Shown here piece by piece: positions 33,497 to 41,379 of a stretch of 45,712 nt of DNA. A program made the translations under genes and the position numbers. Below the pieces are notes generated by a model. It was not told the DNA's origin. It was given only the letters and a program-made list of their open reading frames with translations, and did not search any database. This DNA is from Candidatus Accumulibacter sp. UBA704 (GTDB lineage: Bacteria > Pseudomonadota > Gammaproteobacteria > Burkholderiales > Rhodocyclaceae), in assembly GCA_002304785.1 (NCBI GenBank), contig DBMG01000051.1, positions 1-45,712 on the forward strand, read 5' to 3'. Position 1 is the stretch's first letter. Every line of letters begins with the position of its first letter.

Positions 33497-34672
33497 ATGC
33501 GCAGACTCTGGCTGATTTTTGCACAAACCGTCACGGTTAGTCTCGCCGTGCTCTTCGTGGTCAGCACCCTGAAACCCGAATGGCTGGGCAAGTTTCCTTC
33601 GTTCCCCGCCGCTCCTTCCCTTTCCCAGCTACCTGCTCCAGCCAGCGAACCGCTGCCCGCTGGCAGTTCCTTCCGCGAAGCAGCCAGGAGAGCGTTGCCC
33701 TCGGTAGTGCATATTTTTACCTCTCAGAAAGTCCGATCACCGCGCAACCCCTTGCTGGACGATCCGCTCTTCCGTCACTTTTTCGGAGACGACCCCGAGC
33801 TAGAGGATCAGCGCAAGTCCGGACTGGGTTCCGGCGTCATTGTCAGTACCGACGGGTACATCCTGACCAATTACCACGTCATTGAAGGCGCGGATCAGAT
33901 CGAAATCGCGCTCAACAACGGCCGCGCCCTCAAGGCTCAACCGGTTGGCGGCGATCCGGAAACCGATCTCGCCGTCCTGAAGCTCGACCCGGGGAAGGAC
34001 GGGGAGCGGAATTTTCCCGCCATCAGGATCGGCCAGATGGACAACGTCGTCGTCGGTGACGTCACACTGGCTATAGGCAACCCCTTTGGTGTGGGTCAGA
34101 CCGTCACCATGGGCATCATTTCGGCGCTCGGCCGCTCCCACCTGGGAATCAACACGTTCGAGAACTTCATTCAGACAGACGCCGCCATCAATCCCGGGAA
34201 CTCGGGAGGCGCGCTGGTCGATATACAAGGCAACCTCATCGGCATCAATACCGCGATCTATTCGCGGTCCGGCGGATCGCTGGGCATCGGTTTCGCCATA
34301 CCCATTTCCACCGCCGCCAACGTCATGGATCAGATCATCAAGACCGGCTCGGTCACACGCGGCTGGATAGGCGTCGAAGCCCAGGAGATCACTGAGGAAC
34401 TCGCCGAATCCTTCGGCCTTCAGAACACCGACGGTGCATTGATCGCCGGCGTCCAGCGCGGCAGCCCGGCCGATGCCGGTGGCGTCAAGCCTGGAGACAT
34501 CCTGATTTCGGTGGCAGGGAAACCGGTCAAGGACCCTCAGGCCATGCTGGACCTCATCGCCGGGCAGAAACCCGGGGACACGGTCTCGTTCTCCTTCAGA
34601 CGCCAGAAAAACGTGGTTGAAACATCGATCCGCGTCGGTAAGCGCCCCCCGATTCGCCGCGACCGCGAGTAA
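33497..34672 (+). CDS. Membrane-anchored DegQ/DegS-type serine protease with one PDZ domain
   Basis: This 391-residue protease has an uncleaved-looking N-terminal helix (about 4-23), so it is anchored in the inner membrane facing the periplasm. The triad is His127 (TNYHV), Asp157 (DPETD) and Ser236 (GNSGG). A single PDZ domain fills about 288-380. One PDZ and the anchor are like DegS, which starts the sigma-E response; DegQ-like quality control is the alternative. A LA loop with 'NPLLDDPLFRHFFGDDPELED' characteristics at 84-104 is of DegP/DegQ type. It converges on tatC with only three bases between stops. Confidence 0.93.
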   Translation: MRRLWLIFAQTVTVSLAVLFVVSTLKPEWLGKFPSFPAAPSLSQLPAPASEPLPAGSSFREAARRALPSVVHIFTSQKVRSPRNPLLDDPLFRHFFGDDPELEDQRKSGLGSGVIVSTDGYILTNYHVIEGADQIEIALNNGRALKAQPVGGDPETDLAVLKLDPGKDGERNFPAIRIGQMDNVVVGDVTLAIGNPFGVGQTVTMGIISALGRSHLGINTFENFIQTDAAINPGNSGGALVDIQGNLIGINTAIYSRSGGSLGIGFAIPISTAANVMDQIIKTGSVTRGWIGVEAQEITEELAESFGLQNTDGALIAGVQRGSPADAGGVKPGDILISVAGKPVKDPQAMLDLIAGQKPGDTVSFSFRRQKNVVETSIRVGKRPPIRRDRE

Positions 34673-34675
34673 GCA

Positions 34676-35416
34676 TCAAGGGGATTGGTCGACTCTGGCC
34701 GGCAGTTTTCGAACGAAGCGCGCCATCAGCATGCCGAGCTCGTAGAGCAGACACAGCGGAATCGCCAGCATCAACTGCGACACCACATCCGGCGGAGTAA
34801 AGATCGCCGCGATGACGAACGCGCCGACGATGACGTAGGAGCGCCATTCCTTGAGCGTTGCCAGATCGACGACGCCGACCAGCACGAGCACGACCACGAT
34901 CACCGGGACTTCGAACGCAACGCCGAAAGCAACGAAGGTGCTCATGACGAACGACAGGTACTTTTCGATGTCGGTCATCCAGGCTACGCCTTCCGGAGCA
35001 ACCTTTGACATGAAACCGAAAACCGTCGGAAACACCAGGAAATACGCGAAGGCCATTCCCGTGAAAAAGAGCACCACGCTTGTCCCGACCAGGGGCAAAG
35101 CCAAGCGTTTTTCATGCGTGTAGAGCCCCGGGGCGACGAAAGCCCAGATCTGATAAAGGACGTACGGCAGCGCGATGAGGAAAGCCACCATCAGGGCGAC
35201 CTTCATCGGCACGAGGAAAACGCCGACCACGTCGGTGGCAATCATCTGACCGCCCTTGGGCAACGTCGCCAGCAACGGCTGCGCCAGCAAGGCATAGAGA
35301 TCCTTGGCCCAGGGGAACAGGCACAGGAACACGATCAGGATGGACAACATCGCCCGGATCAGGCGATCGCGCAACTCTACCAGGTGCGAGAGAAACGACT
35401 CCTCCGGCAGGCTCAT
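34676..35416 (-). CDS. tatC: Twin-arginine translocase subunit TatC
   Basis: TatC recognises twin-arginine signal peptides and forms the core of the Tat export complex. It has 246 residues and six helices. 'SFLSHLVELRDRLIRAML' at the N terminus, 'LYQIWAFVAPGLYTHEKR' around residue 87-104 and 'FEVPVIVVVLVLVGVV' are typical. It starts seven bases after tatB ends. The operon order tatA-tatB-tatC follows the his genes and HIT gene. Confidence 0.96.
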   Translation of the reverse strand: MSLPEESFLSHLVELRDRLIRAMLSILIVFLCLFPWAKDLYALLAQPLLATLPKGGQMIATDVVGVFLVPMKVALMVAFLIALPYVLYQIWAFVAPGLYTHEKRLALPLVGTSVVLFFTGMAFAYFLVFPTVFGFMSKVAPEGVAWMTDIEKYLSFVMSTFVAFGVAFEVPVIVVVLVLVGVVDLATLKEWRSYVIVGAFVIAAIFTPPDVVSQLMLAIPLCLLYELGMLMARFVRKLPARVDQSP

Positions 35417-35423
35417 CGTTCAT

Positions 35424-35831
35424 TCATCCTTTGGCCACCGGAATCGACGAGTTCGATGCCCGGAGCGTGGTATGCGCCGGGCTGGCGGTGGTATCCGTCG
35501 CCGGTGTTTCGGGGAGGACGGGGTCAGGTTGTGGGAAGTCGTTTTTGACGGAATCGATGGCCTGCCCGACGCCCTGCTCAACCGCCTGGATTTCTCCGGC
35601 GATGCTGCGCTCGAAATCGCGTGCCGATTCACGCATATCGGATTGCAGCTTCTTCAACTCGTCCAATTGCATTTCCCGACTGATGTCGGATTTGACGTCG
35701 CTGACGTAGCGTTGCAGGCGTCCGAGCAGCAATCCGGCCGTACGCGCCACCTTGGGCAGGCGTTCCGGCCCGATCACGACCAGCGCGACGATGCCGATGA
35801 CTATGAGTTCGGAGAAGCTGACGTCGAACAT
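35424..35831 (-). CDS. tatB: Sec-independent translocase protein TatB
   Basis: This is a 135-residue protein with an N-terminal membrane helix 'FSELIVIGIVALVVIGPERLP' (the glutamate at position 8 and the hinge GPERLP are the TatB hallmarks), an amphipathic helix, and a long helical then Pro/Thr-rich tail. It forms the TatBC receptor for folded proteins. It lies between tatA and tatC. Confidence 0.94.
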   Translation of the reverse strand: MFDVSFSELIVIGIVALVVIGPERLPKVARTAGLLLGRLQRYVSDVKSDISREMQLDELKKLQSDMRESARDFERSIAGEIQAVEQGVGQAIDSVKNDFPQPDPVLPETPATDTTASPAHTTLRASNSSIPVAKG

Positions 35832-35889
35832 GTCGAATGGCGAGAAAGAACGAAGGGAGAAGGGCGGTCAACCTTTGCCCGCCGCCCAT

Positions 35890-36120
35890 TCACGACTTCG
35901 TTTTTTCCTTGACCTCGCCTTCGATGGTCTGCCCGTTGGTAACCTGTTGCGGGGGTGTCTCTGTGGGCTTGTTTTCAGCCGTTGCGTCGCGCATGCCTTC
36001 CTTGAAGCCCTTCACCGCGCCACCGAGATCCTCGCCGATATTGCGCAGTTTCTTGGTACCGAAAACCAGCATCACGATCAGCAGGACGATCAACCAGTGC
36101 CAGATACTTAGACTTCCCAT
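35890..36120 (-). CDS. tatA: Sec-independent translocase protein TatA
   Basis: This 76-residue protein assembles the Tat pore. 'MGSLSIWHWLIVLLIVMLVFGTKKL' describes the single helix and the FGTKKL hinge that marks TatA. The amphipathic helix 'LRNIGEDLGGAVKGFKEGM' follows. It is separated from tatB by 58 bases and from the upstream HIT gene by 11, so cotranscription with the his operon is likely. Confidence 0.95.
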   Translation of the reverse strand: MGSLSIWHWLIVLLIVMLVFGTKKLRNIGEDLGGAVKGFKEGMRDATAENKPTETPPQQVTNGQTIEGEVKEKTKS

Positions 36121-36131
36121 GATGAGTCTCC

Positions 36132-36482
36132 TTAATTCCGTTTGAGCATCGGCCCGACCGGCTCCGGCCCGCCCACCAGATGGGCGTGCAGGTGCGGCAC
36201 TTCCTGCCCGCCGACCCGACCATTATTGATGATGACACGAAAACCGTCCGGGCTGCCATTTTCGTTGGCCAGTTGCTTGGCCACGGCCAGCATGCGGCCA
36301 AGCACCGGCTCGTCAGCGGCAGTCACGGCTTGCAGCGACTCGATGTGCCGTTTGGGCACCACCAGAAGGTGCATCGGCCGCGCCGGATTGATGTCGTGGA
36401 AAGCGATTACCTGATCGTCCTCGAACACCTTGCGAGCCGGAATATCGCCGCGCACGATCCGGCAGAACAGACAGTCGTTCAT
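36132..36482 (-). CDS. hinT: HIT family nucleotide-binding hydrolase (HinT-like)
   Basis: This 116-residue purine nucleoside phosphoramidase-type protein has the histidine triad HLHAHLVGG near residue 97-105. 'CLFCRIVRGDIPA' at the start and 'FHDINPARPMHLLVVPKRHI' are conserved. A location between hisE and tatA is standard in betaproteobacteria. The cellular role is mild: hydrolysis of AMP-lysine or aminoacyl-adenylates. Confidence 0.93.
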   Translation of the reverse strand: MNDCLFCRIVRGDIPARKVFEDDQVIAFHDINPARPMHLLVVPKRHIESLQAVTAADEPVLGRMLAVAKQLANENGSPDGFRVIINNGRVGGQEVPHLHAHLVGGPEPVGPMLKRN

Positions 36483-36491
36483 GGTCTTCTC

Positions 36492-36818
36492 CTACTTGGC
36501 AGGCCGCGATTTCTTCTCGTCGATGCCCGAGGTACCCTCGCGGCGCTGCAGTTCGTTGAGCAAATCCTCGGCGCCAATGCCGTAGAAAGCCAGCAACGCC
36601 AGGACGTGATACAGCACATCGGCGGATTCATAAACGATGTCCTGGCGCTTGCCGTCCTTGGCCGCCATGATCAGTTCGGCAGATTCCTCGCCGATCTTTT
36701 TCAGGATCGAATCCGGCCCCTTGGCAAAAAGCTTTGCCGTATAGGATGTCTCCGGGTCGGCGTTCCGCCGCGACGCCAAGGTTTCGGAAAGGCGAAGCAG
36801 CACGTTTTCAGTACTCAT
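36492..36818 (-). CDS. hisE: Phosphoribosyl-ATP pyrophosphatase
   Basis: This catalyses the second step of histidine synthesis, PR-ATP to PR-AMP. It has 108 residues; 'SYTAKLFAKGPDSILKKIGEESAELIMAAK' spans the active site with the EE..E..A.K pattern, and 'ESADVLYHVLALL' supplies the D. The start overlaps the hisI stop (ATGA). It is separate from hisI here, unlike the fused enterobacterial form. Confidence 0.95.
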   Translation of the reverse strand: MSTENVLLRLSETLASRRNADPETSYTAKLFAKGPDSILKKIGEESAELIMAAKDGKRQDIVYESADVLYHVLALLAFYGIGAEDLLNELQRREGTSGIDEKKSRPAK

Positions 36819-37219
36819 TTTGCGTAAATATCCTTTGGGTCCTTCAAAACGGGTTCGGCCGGAACCCAGCGATCTCCCCTCAACTCCAGGAAGAAGCAGC
36901 TTTCCCGCCCGGTGTGGCAGGCAATTCCGCCCACCTGTTCGATGCCAAGCAGAAGCACGTCGCCATCACAATCGGCACGGATCGATTTGACTTTCTGGAA
37001 GTGACCGGACTCCTCCCCCTTGCGCCACAAGCGCCGCCGTGAGCGCGACCAGTAGACCGCATTACCTGTCGCCACGGTCTCCTGCAGCGATTCGCGGCTC
37101 ATCCAGGCAAACATCACCACCCGGCCGCTCGCGGCATCCTGGGCGATGGCCGGAATCATGCCGTTCTCGTCCCACTTCAGGGCGTCCAGCCAAAACAGGC
37201 TGTCATCAAGATCACTCAC
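36815..37219 (-). CDS. hisI: Phosphoribosyl-AMP cyclohydrolase
   Basis: This catalyses the third step of histidine synthesis. It has 134 residues. 'VYWSRSRRRLWRKGEESGH' and 'DCDGDVLLLGIEQVGGIACHTGRESCFF' in parts show the zinc and magnesium ligands (DCDGD, CHTG..SCF). The start codon is GTG at 37219, giving 'MSDLDDSLFWLDALKWDENG', typical for the family. It overlaps hisE by four bases. Confidence 0.95.
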   Translation of the reverse strand: MSDLDDSLFWLDALKWDENGMIPAIAQDAASGRVVMFAWMSRESLQETVATGNAVYWSRSRRRLWRKGEESGHFQKVKSIRADCDGDVLLLGIEQVGGIACHTGRESCFFLELRGDRWVPAEPVLKDPKDIYAK

Positions 37220-37243
37220 CGGACGCTCTTCCCGTAGCTGCGC

Positions 37244-38005
37244 TCACAACCGAACCTCGATCCCGCGTTCGCGCATGTACTCCTTGGCCTGACGAACCGT
37301 AAATTCGCCGAAGTGAAAGATGCTGGCAGCCAACACGGCATCCGCCCCGCCGATAGACACGCCGTCGGCCAGATGCTGCAGGTTGCCGACACCTCCGCTG
37401 GCAATCACCGGGATATCCACGGCGTCGGACACGGCGCGCGTCAGCGCCAGATCGAATCCGTTCTTCGTGCCGTCGCGATCCATGCTGGTCAGCAGGATTT
37501 CGCCGGCACCCAGTTGTTGCGCGCGACGCGCCCAGTCGACGGCATCCAGTCCGGTGCGATTGCGCCCGCCGTGGGTAAAGACTTCCCACTTTCCTGCCGC
37601 CACCTGCTTGGCGTCGATGGCCACCACGATGCACTGGTTGCCAACCTTGCTGGAGGCTTCGGCCACGAGATCAGGATTGTTAACCGCGGCGGTGTTCATG
37701 CTCACCTTGTCGGCGCCCGCGTTCAGCAATCGGCGGACATCGGCGACGGTACGCACGCCACCGCCGACGGTCAGCGGGATGAACACCTGCGAGGCGCAGG
37801 CTTCGACGATATGCAGGATGATGTCGCGCTGATCGGACGATGCGGTGATGTCGAGGAAGGTCACCTCGTCGGCCCCCTGATCGTCATAGCGGCGGGCAAT
37901 CTCGACGGGATCGCCGGCGTCCCTCAGGTCGACGAAGTTAGTGCCCTTGACGACGCGTCCGGCGGTAACGTCAAGGCAGGGGATGATGCGTTTGGCTAAA
38001 CCCAA
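37244..38005 (-). CDS. hisF: Imidazole glycerol phosphate synthase, cyclase subunit
   Basis: HisF with HisH makes imidazole glycerol phosphate and AICAR. It is a 253-residue TIM barrel beginning 'MGLAKRIIPCLDVTAGRVVKG', with catalytic aspartates in CLDV (Asp12) and in 'TSMDRDGTKNG'. The only start that preserves the N terminus is TTG at 38005; an in-frame stop lies seven codons upstream. The rare start with a weak ribosome site suggests that it is read by coupling to hisA upstream. Confidence 0.95.
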   Translation of the reverse strand: MGLAKRIIPCLDVTAGRVVKGTNFVDLRDAGDPVEIARRYDDQGADEVTFLDITASSDQRDIILHIVEACASQVFIPLTVGGGVRTVADVRRLLNAGADKVSMNTAAVNNPDLVAEASSKVGNQCIVVAIDAKQVAAGKWEVFTHGGRNRTGLDAVDWARRAQQLGAGEILLTSMDRDGTKNGFDLALTRAVSDAVDIPVIASGGVGNLQHLADGVSIGGADAVLAASIFHFGEFTVRQAKEYMRERGIEVRL

Positions 38006-38042
38006 GGCTGGTTTCCCGTATCAGAAGGAGGCAAGAAAAGCG

Positions 38043-38786
38043 TCAGGTCCCTGAGGCCCGGTCGGCTTCCGCCTGCGCCTGGGCAAAATCGAGAGACCCG
38101 TCGTAAATGGCGCGACCGGCGATCGTTCCAGCGATCCCTTCGCTCTCCACCGCGCAAAGCTTGCGGATATCTTCGATGTTCGACAGGCCACCGCTAGCAA
38201 TCACCGGAATGCGCAAGGACTGGGCCAGTTTGACCGTAGCTTCGATGTTGATGCCGGACAACATGCCGTCACGCCCGATGTCGGTATAGATGATGGCCTC
38301 GACACCGTAATCCTCACATTTCTTGGCGAGGTCGATCACGTCGTGCTTGGTCAGTTTCGACCACCCGTCGACTGCAACCTTGCCGTCCTTGGCGTCAAGG
38401 CCGACGATGATCTGGCCAGGAAAGGCACTGCATGCGTCGTGGAGGAAACCGGGATTCTTCACCGCCGCAGTGCCGATGATGACGTAGCTGACTCCATTGT
38501 CGAGGCAGCGTTCGATCGTGTCGAGATCCCGGATACCGCCCCCCAATTGCACGGGTATCTCGTCGCCGACGGCTTCGACGATCTCCTTGATGGCCTTTTC
38601 GTTCTTGGGTTTTCCGGCAAAGGCTCCGTTCAGGTCGACGACGTGCAACCGGCGCGCCCCCTGCTCCAGCCAGTGAGCGGCCTGTTCACCGGGAGAATTG
38701 GAAAAAACGGTGGCTTCATCCATGAGTCCCTGCTTGAGACGAACGCACTGCCCGTCCTTCAGGTCAATCGCGGGAATGATCAGCAT
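38043..38786 (-). CDS. hisA: ProFAR isomerase
   Basis: This performs the Amadori isomerisation of ProFAR to PRFAR. It is a 247-residue TIM barrel: 'MLIIPAIDLKDGQCVRLKQG' at the N terminus with Asp8, and 'YTDIGRDGMLSG' with the second catalytic aspartate. The ATG at 38786 is clear; open frame upstream is shadow. It lies between hisH (61-base gap) and hisF (37-base gap). Confidence 0.96.
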   Translation of the reverse strand: MLIIPAIDLKDGQCVRLKQGLMDEATVFSNSPGEQAAHWLEQGARRLHVVDLNGAFAGKPKNEKAIKEIVEAVGDEIPVQLGGGIRDLDTIERCLDNGVSYVIIGTAAVKNPGFLHDACSAFPGQIIVGLDAKDGKVAVDGWSKLTKHDVIDLAKKCEDYGVEAIIYTDIGRDGMLSGINIEATVKLAQSLRIPVIASGGLSNIEDIRKLCAVESEGIAGTIAGRAIYDGSLDFAQAQAEADRASGT

Positions 38787-38847
38787 TTTGGAAAACGAAG
38801 GGTGGTTGAGAAAGAAAAAAATAGGAATCGGGAAGAGTCGTTGAGCC

Positions 38848-39498
38848 TCAGGGCGTCCATTTGACGAAGTTGGAAAGCAGGGCGAGCCCCGCTTGGGCGC
38901 TCTTCTCCGGATGGCACTGGATGGCAAAGATATTATCCCGCGCCACCGCACTGGTAAAGGGGATGCCGTAGTCGGTAGTACCGGAAATACACCCCCTGTC
39001 CGACGGATCGACGAAGTAGCTATGCACGAAATAGAAGCGCGCTCCGTTCTCGATCCCGGACCACAGCGCGTGCGACTGACTCTGAATGACTTCGTTCCAG
39101 CCCATGTGCGGAACTTTCAGCTTGCCGCCCCCTGGCGTCACCATGCTGTCCGCCGGGAAGCGGCGGACGCGCCCGGAAAATACGCCCAGCCCTGGCACAT
39201 TGCCTTCTTCGCTATGATCAAAGAGCATTTGCAAACCAATACAAATACCCAGAAAAGGCTTGTTCTTTGCCGCGTCGAGCACCGCTTGGCGCAATCCGCG
39301 CGCATCAAGCTCGCGCATGCAGTCCGGCATGGCTCCCTGTCCGGGAAATACCACACGCTCGGCGGTCGCCACCACGGACGGATCAGCGGTCACCACGACG
39401 CCCCTGCCCTGCGCGACGTGCACCAGCGCCTGCCACACCGAACGCAGGTTCCCCATGCCGTAGTCGATGACGGCAATCGTACCGGATTTGTTCGCCAT
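38848..39498 (-). CDS. hisH: Imidazole glycerol phosphate synthase, glutaminase subunit
   Basis: This class I glutamine amidotransferase supplies ammonia to HisF. It has 216 residues. The triad is Cys86 (FLGICIGLQ), His196 and Glu198 (QCHPEKS). The ATG at 39498 shares one base with the hisB stop (TGATG); an in-frame TTG one codon earlier is not needed. Confidence 0.95.
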   Translation of the reverse strand: MANKSGTIAVIDYGMGNLRSVWQALVHVAQGRGVVVTADPSVVATAERVVFPGQGAMPDCMRELDARGLRQAVLDAAKNKPFLGICIGLQMLFDHSEEGNVPGLGVFSGRVRRFPADSMVTPGGGKLKVPHMGWNEVIQSQSHALWSGIENGARFYFVHSYFVDPSDRGCISGTTDYGIPFTSAVARDNIFAIQCHPEKSAQAGLALLSNFVKWTP

Positions 39499-40085
39499 CA
39501 AAGCGTGCCCTTGGTCGAGGGGATGCTCCCGGCCGCACGCGGATCGGGCTCGATCGCCATGCGCAATGCCCGCCCGAAGGCCTTGAATACCGTCTCGGCC
39601 TGATGGTGGGCGTTTTCGCCGCGCAGGTTGTCGATGTGCAAGGTCATCAGAGCGTGGTTGACCAAGCCTTGGAAAAACTCGCCAACCAGGTCGACGTCAA
39701 ACGCGCCAATCATGGCCCGCTTGAAATCAACGCTGAAGGACAACCCAGGCCGTCCGGAGAGATCGATCACGACCCTGGAGAGCGCCTCGTCGAGCGGCAC
39801 ATAGGCATGTCCGTAGCGACGAATTCCCTGCTTGCTGCCCAACGCCTGTACCAGTGCCTGCCCGATCGTGATCCCGATATCCTCGACGGTGTGGTGCGCA
39901 TCAATATGCAGGTCGCCCTGCGCCTCGACGTCAAGGTCGATCATTCCATGCCGAGCCACCTGCTCAAGCATGTGATCCAGGAAGGGCACGCCGGTGGCAA
40001 AGCGGTTCTGGCCCGTGCCGTCGAGATTCAAGCGCACGGTAACCTGCGTTTCGAGGGTGTTTCGGGTTATCTCTGCCTGTCGCAT
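39498..40085 (-). CDS. hisB: Imidazoleglycerol-phosphate dehydratase
   Basis: This is the monofunctional dehydratase, 195 residues, without the phosphatase domain of the enterobacterial HisB. 'FLDHMLEQVARHG' and 'IDAHHTVEDIGI' are the manganese-binding motifs. It is the first gene of the minus-strand run hisBHAFIE-hinT-tatABC in this window. The upstream 120 bases separate it from the divergent hisC, so this run needs its own promoter rather than reading from hisD. Confidence 0.96.
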   Translation of the reverse strand: MRQAEITRNTLETQVTVRLNLDGTGQNRFATGVPFLDHMLEQVARHGMIDLDVEAQGDLHIDAHHTVEDIGITIGQALVQALGSKQGIRRYGHAYVPLDEALSRVVIDLSGRPGLSFSVDFKRAMIGAFDVDLVGEFFQGLVNHALMTLHIDNLRGENAHHQAETVFKAFGRALRMAIEPDPRAAGSIPSTKGTL

Positions 40086-40205
40086 GATGTCGTATGCTTA
40101 CTCGAGTATCTTGGTTTCAGGCCGCCGATCACGCAGCCAGGATCAATCGCCAGTCCCGCATGATACCATCTAGCGCTTGTTCTGCACCCGACCTCGAACG
40201 CCGCC
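40086..40205. promoter_or_regulatory. Divergent hisB-hisC intergenic region
   Basis: These 120 bases must hold promoters for hisB (minus) and hisC (plus). No clear hexamer pairs, leader peptide with histidine codons or hairpin was seen. Confidence 0.35.
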
Positions 40206-41282
40206 ATGAGCCACTACTGGAGCCCTCTCGTTCACAGCCTGACTCCCTATACACCGGGAGAGCAGCCAAAACTGGCCAATCTGGTCAAGCTGAATACCAA
40301 TGAAAATCCTTATCCTCCCTCGCCGAGAGCCGTTGCCGCAATGCAAGCCGAGATTGGGGCGGACGGCGCATCGCTGCGCCTGTACCCGGACCCGAATGCT
40401 GATCGCCTGAAACAAGCCATTGCCGACCACTTTGCAGAGTTCTCGCTGACGACAGCGCAGGTGTTTGTCGGAAACGGTTCCGACGAGGTTTTGGCCCACG
40501 CCTTCATGGCACTGCTCAAGCACGACAAGCCTATCCTGCTGCCCGACATCACCTACAGCTTCTATCCCGTCTATTGCGAACTGCACGGGATCAACCGCGT
40601 TTCCATTCCACTCGACGACAGCTTTGTGATTCGTGTTGGCGATTACGCCCGCGAAAATGGCGGCATCATCATCGCCAATCCCAATGCGCCGACCGGACAC
40701 CTGTTGCCGCTCGCAGATATCGAACGGCTCGTTGCGTCCCACCCGCAATCCGTGGTGGTCATCGACGAAGCCTATATCGACTTTGGCGGAGAAACAGCGA
40801 TCGGCCTGATCGATCGCTATCGCAACCTGCTGGTGATCCGCACACTCTCCAAATCGCATTCGCTTGCTGGCCTGCGCGTTGGCTATGCGGTGGGCGACCC
40901 AGCGCTCATCGAGGCACTGGAACGCATCAAGAACAGCTTCAACTCTTATCCTCTCGATCGCTTGGCCATAGCCGGAGCAACGGCGGCCCTGGAAGACAAG
41001 GCACATCTAGAGACGACGCGGCAACGGGTAATGAGCAGTCGTGCGGACCTCGTCGCCAAGTTGCTCGCACTGGGATTCGAGGTTCTGCCTTCGGCGGCCA
41101 ATTTCATCTTTGCCCGCCACCCGCAGCACGACGCAGGCGAACTGATGGCAAGCCTGAGGGAACGCAGCGTCATCGTGCGGCATTTCCGACTGCCGCGTAT
41201 CGAGCAGCACTTGCGCATCACCGTTGGCACGAACGAACAATGCGCAGCGCTGACAGAGGCTCTCGGCAAGATCATCGGTTAA
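40206..41282 (+). CDS. hisC: Histidinol-phosphate aminotransferase
   Basis: This PLP enzyme converts imidazole-acetol phosphate to histidinol phosphate. It has 358 residues. 'YTPGEQPKLANLVKLNTNENPYPPSP' contains the HisC substrate-binding opening at about 15-40; 'NPNAPTGHLLP' and 'TLSKSHSLAGLRVGYA' hold the PLP residues, with the Schiff-base lysine in SKSHS. It is the only his gene here on the plus strand; in related genomes hisC often lies between hisD and hisB in the same direction. It may be an inverted or replaced copy. A bidirectional terminator follows. Confidence 0.95.
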   Translation: MSHYWSPLVHSLTPYTPGEQPKLANLVKLNTNENPYPPSPRAVAAMQAEIGADGASLRLYPDPNADRLKQAIADHFAEFSLTTAQVFVGNGSDEVLAHAFMALLKHDKPILLPDITYSFYPVYCELHGINRVSIPLDDSFVIRVGDYARENGGIIIANPNAPTGHLLPLADIERLVASHPQSVVVIDEAYIDFGGETAIGLIDRYRNLLVIRTLSKSHSLAGLRVGYAVGDPALIEALERIKNSFNSYPLDRLAIAGATAALEDKAHLETTRQRVMSSRADLVAKLLALGFEVLPSAANFIFARHPQHDAGELMASLRERSVIVRHFRLPRIEQHLRITVGTNEQCAALTEALGKIIG

Positions 41283-41295
41283 AACTCCAACCCTG

Positions 41296-41337
41296 AAAGC
41301 CAAAAGGGGCATGCTTGCGCATGCCCCTTTTGGCTTT
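41296..41337. terminator. Bidirectional intrinsic terminator between hisC and dctM
   Basis: A perfect 19-bp stem, 41296-41314 with 41319-41337, has a TTGC loop. The outer stem ends give AAA/TTT on both strands, so it can end hisC (plus) and dctM (minus). Its core is GGGGCATGC/GCATGCCCC. Confidence 0.92.
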
Positions 41338-41379
41338 TCACAAATCGCCTCACCCATGACAGCGAGGCGATCCGTCCCA

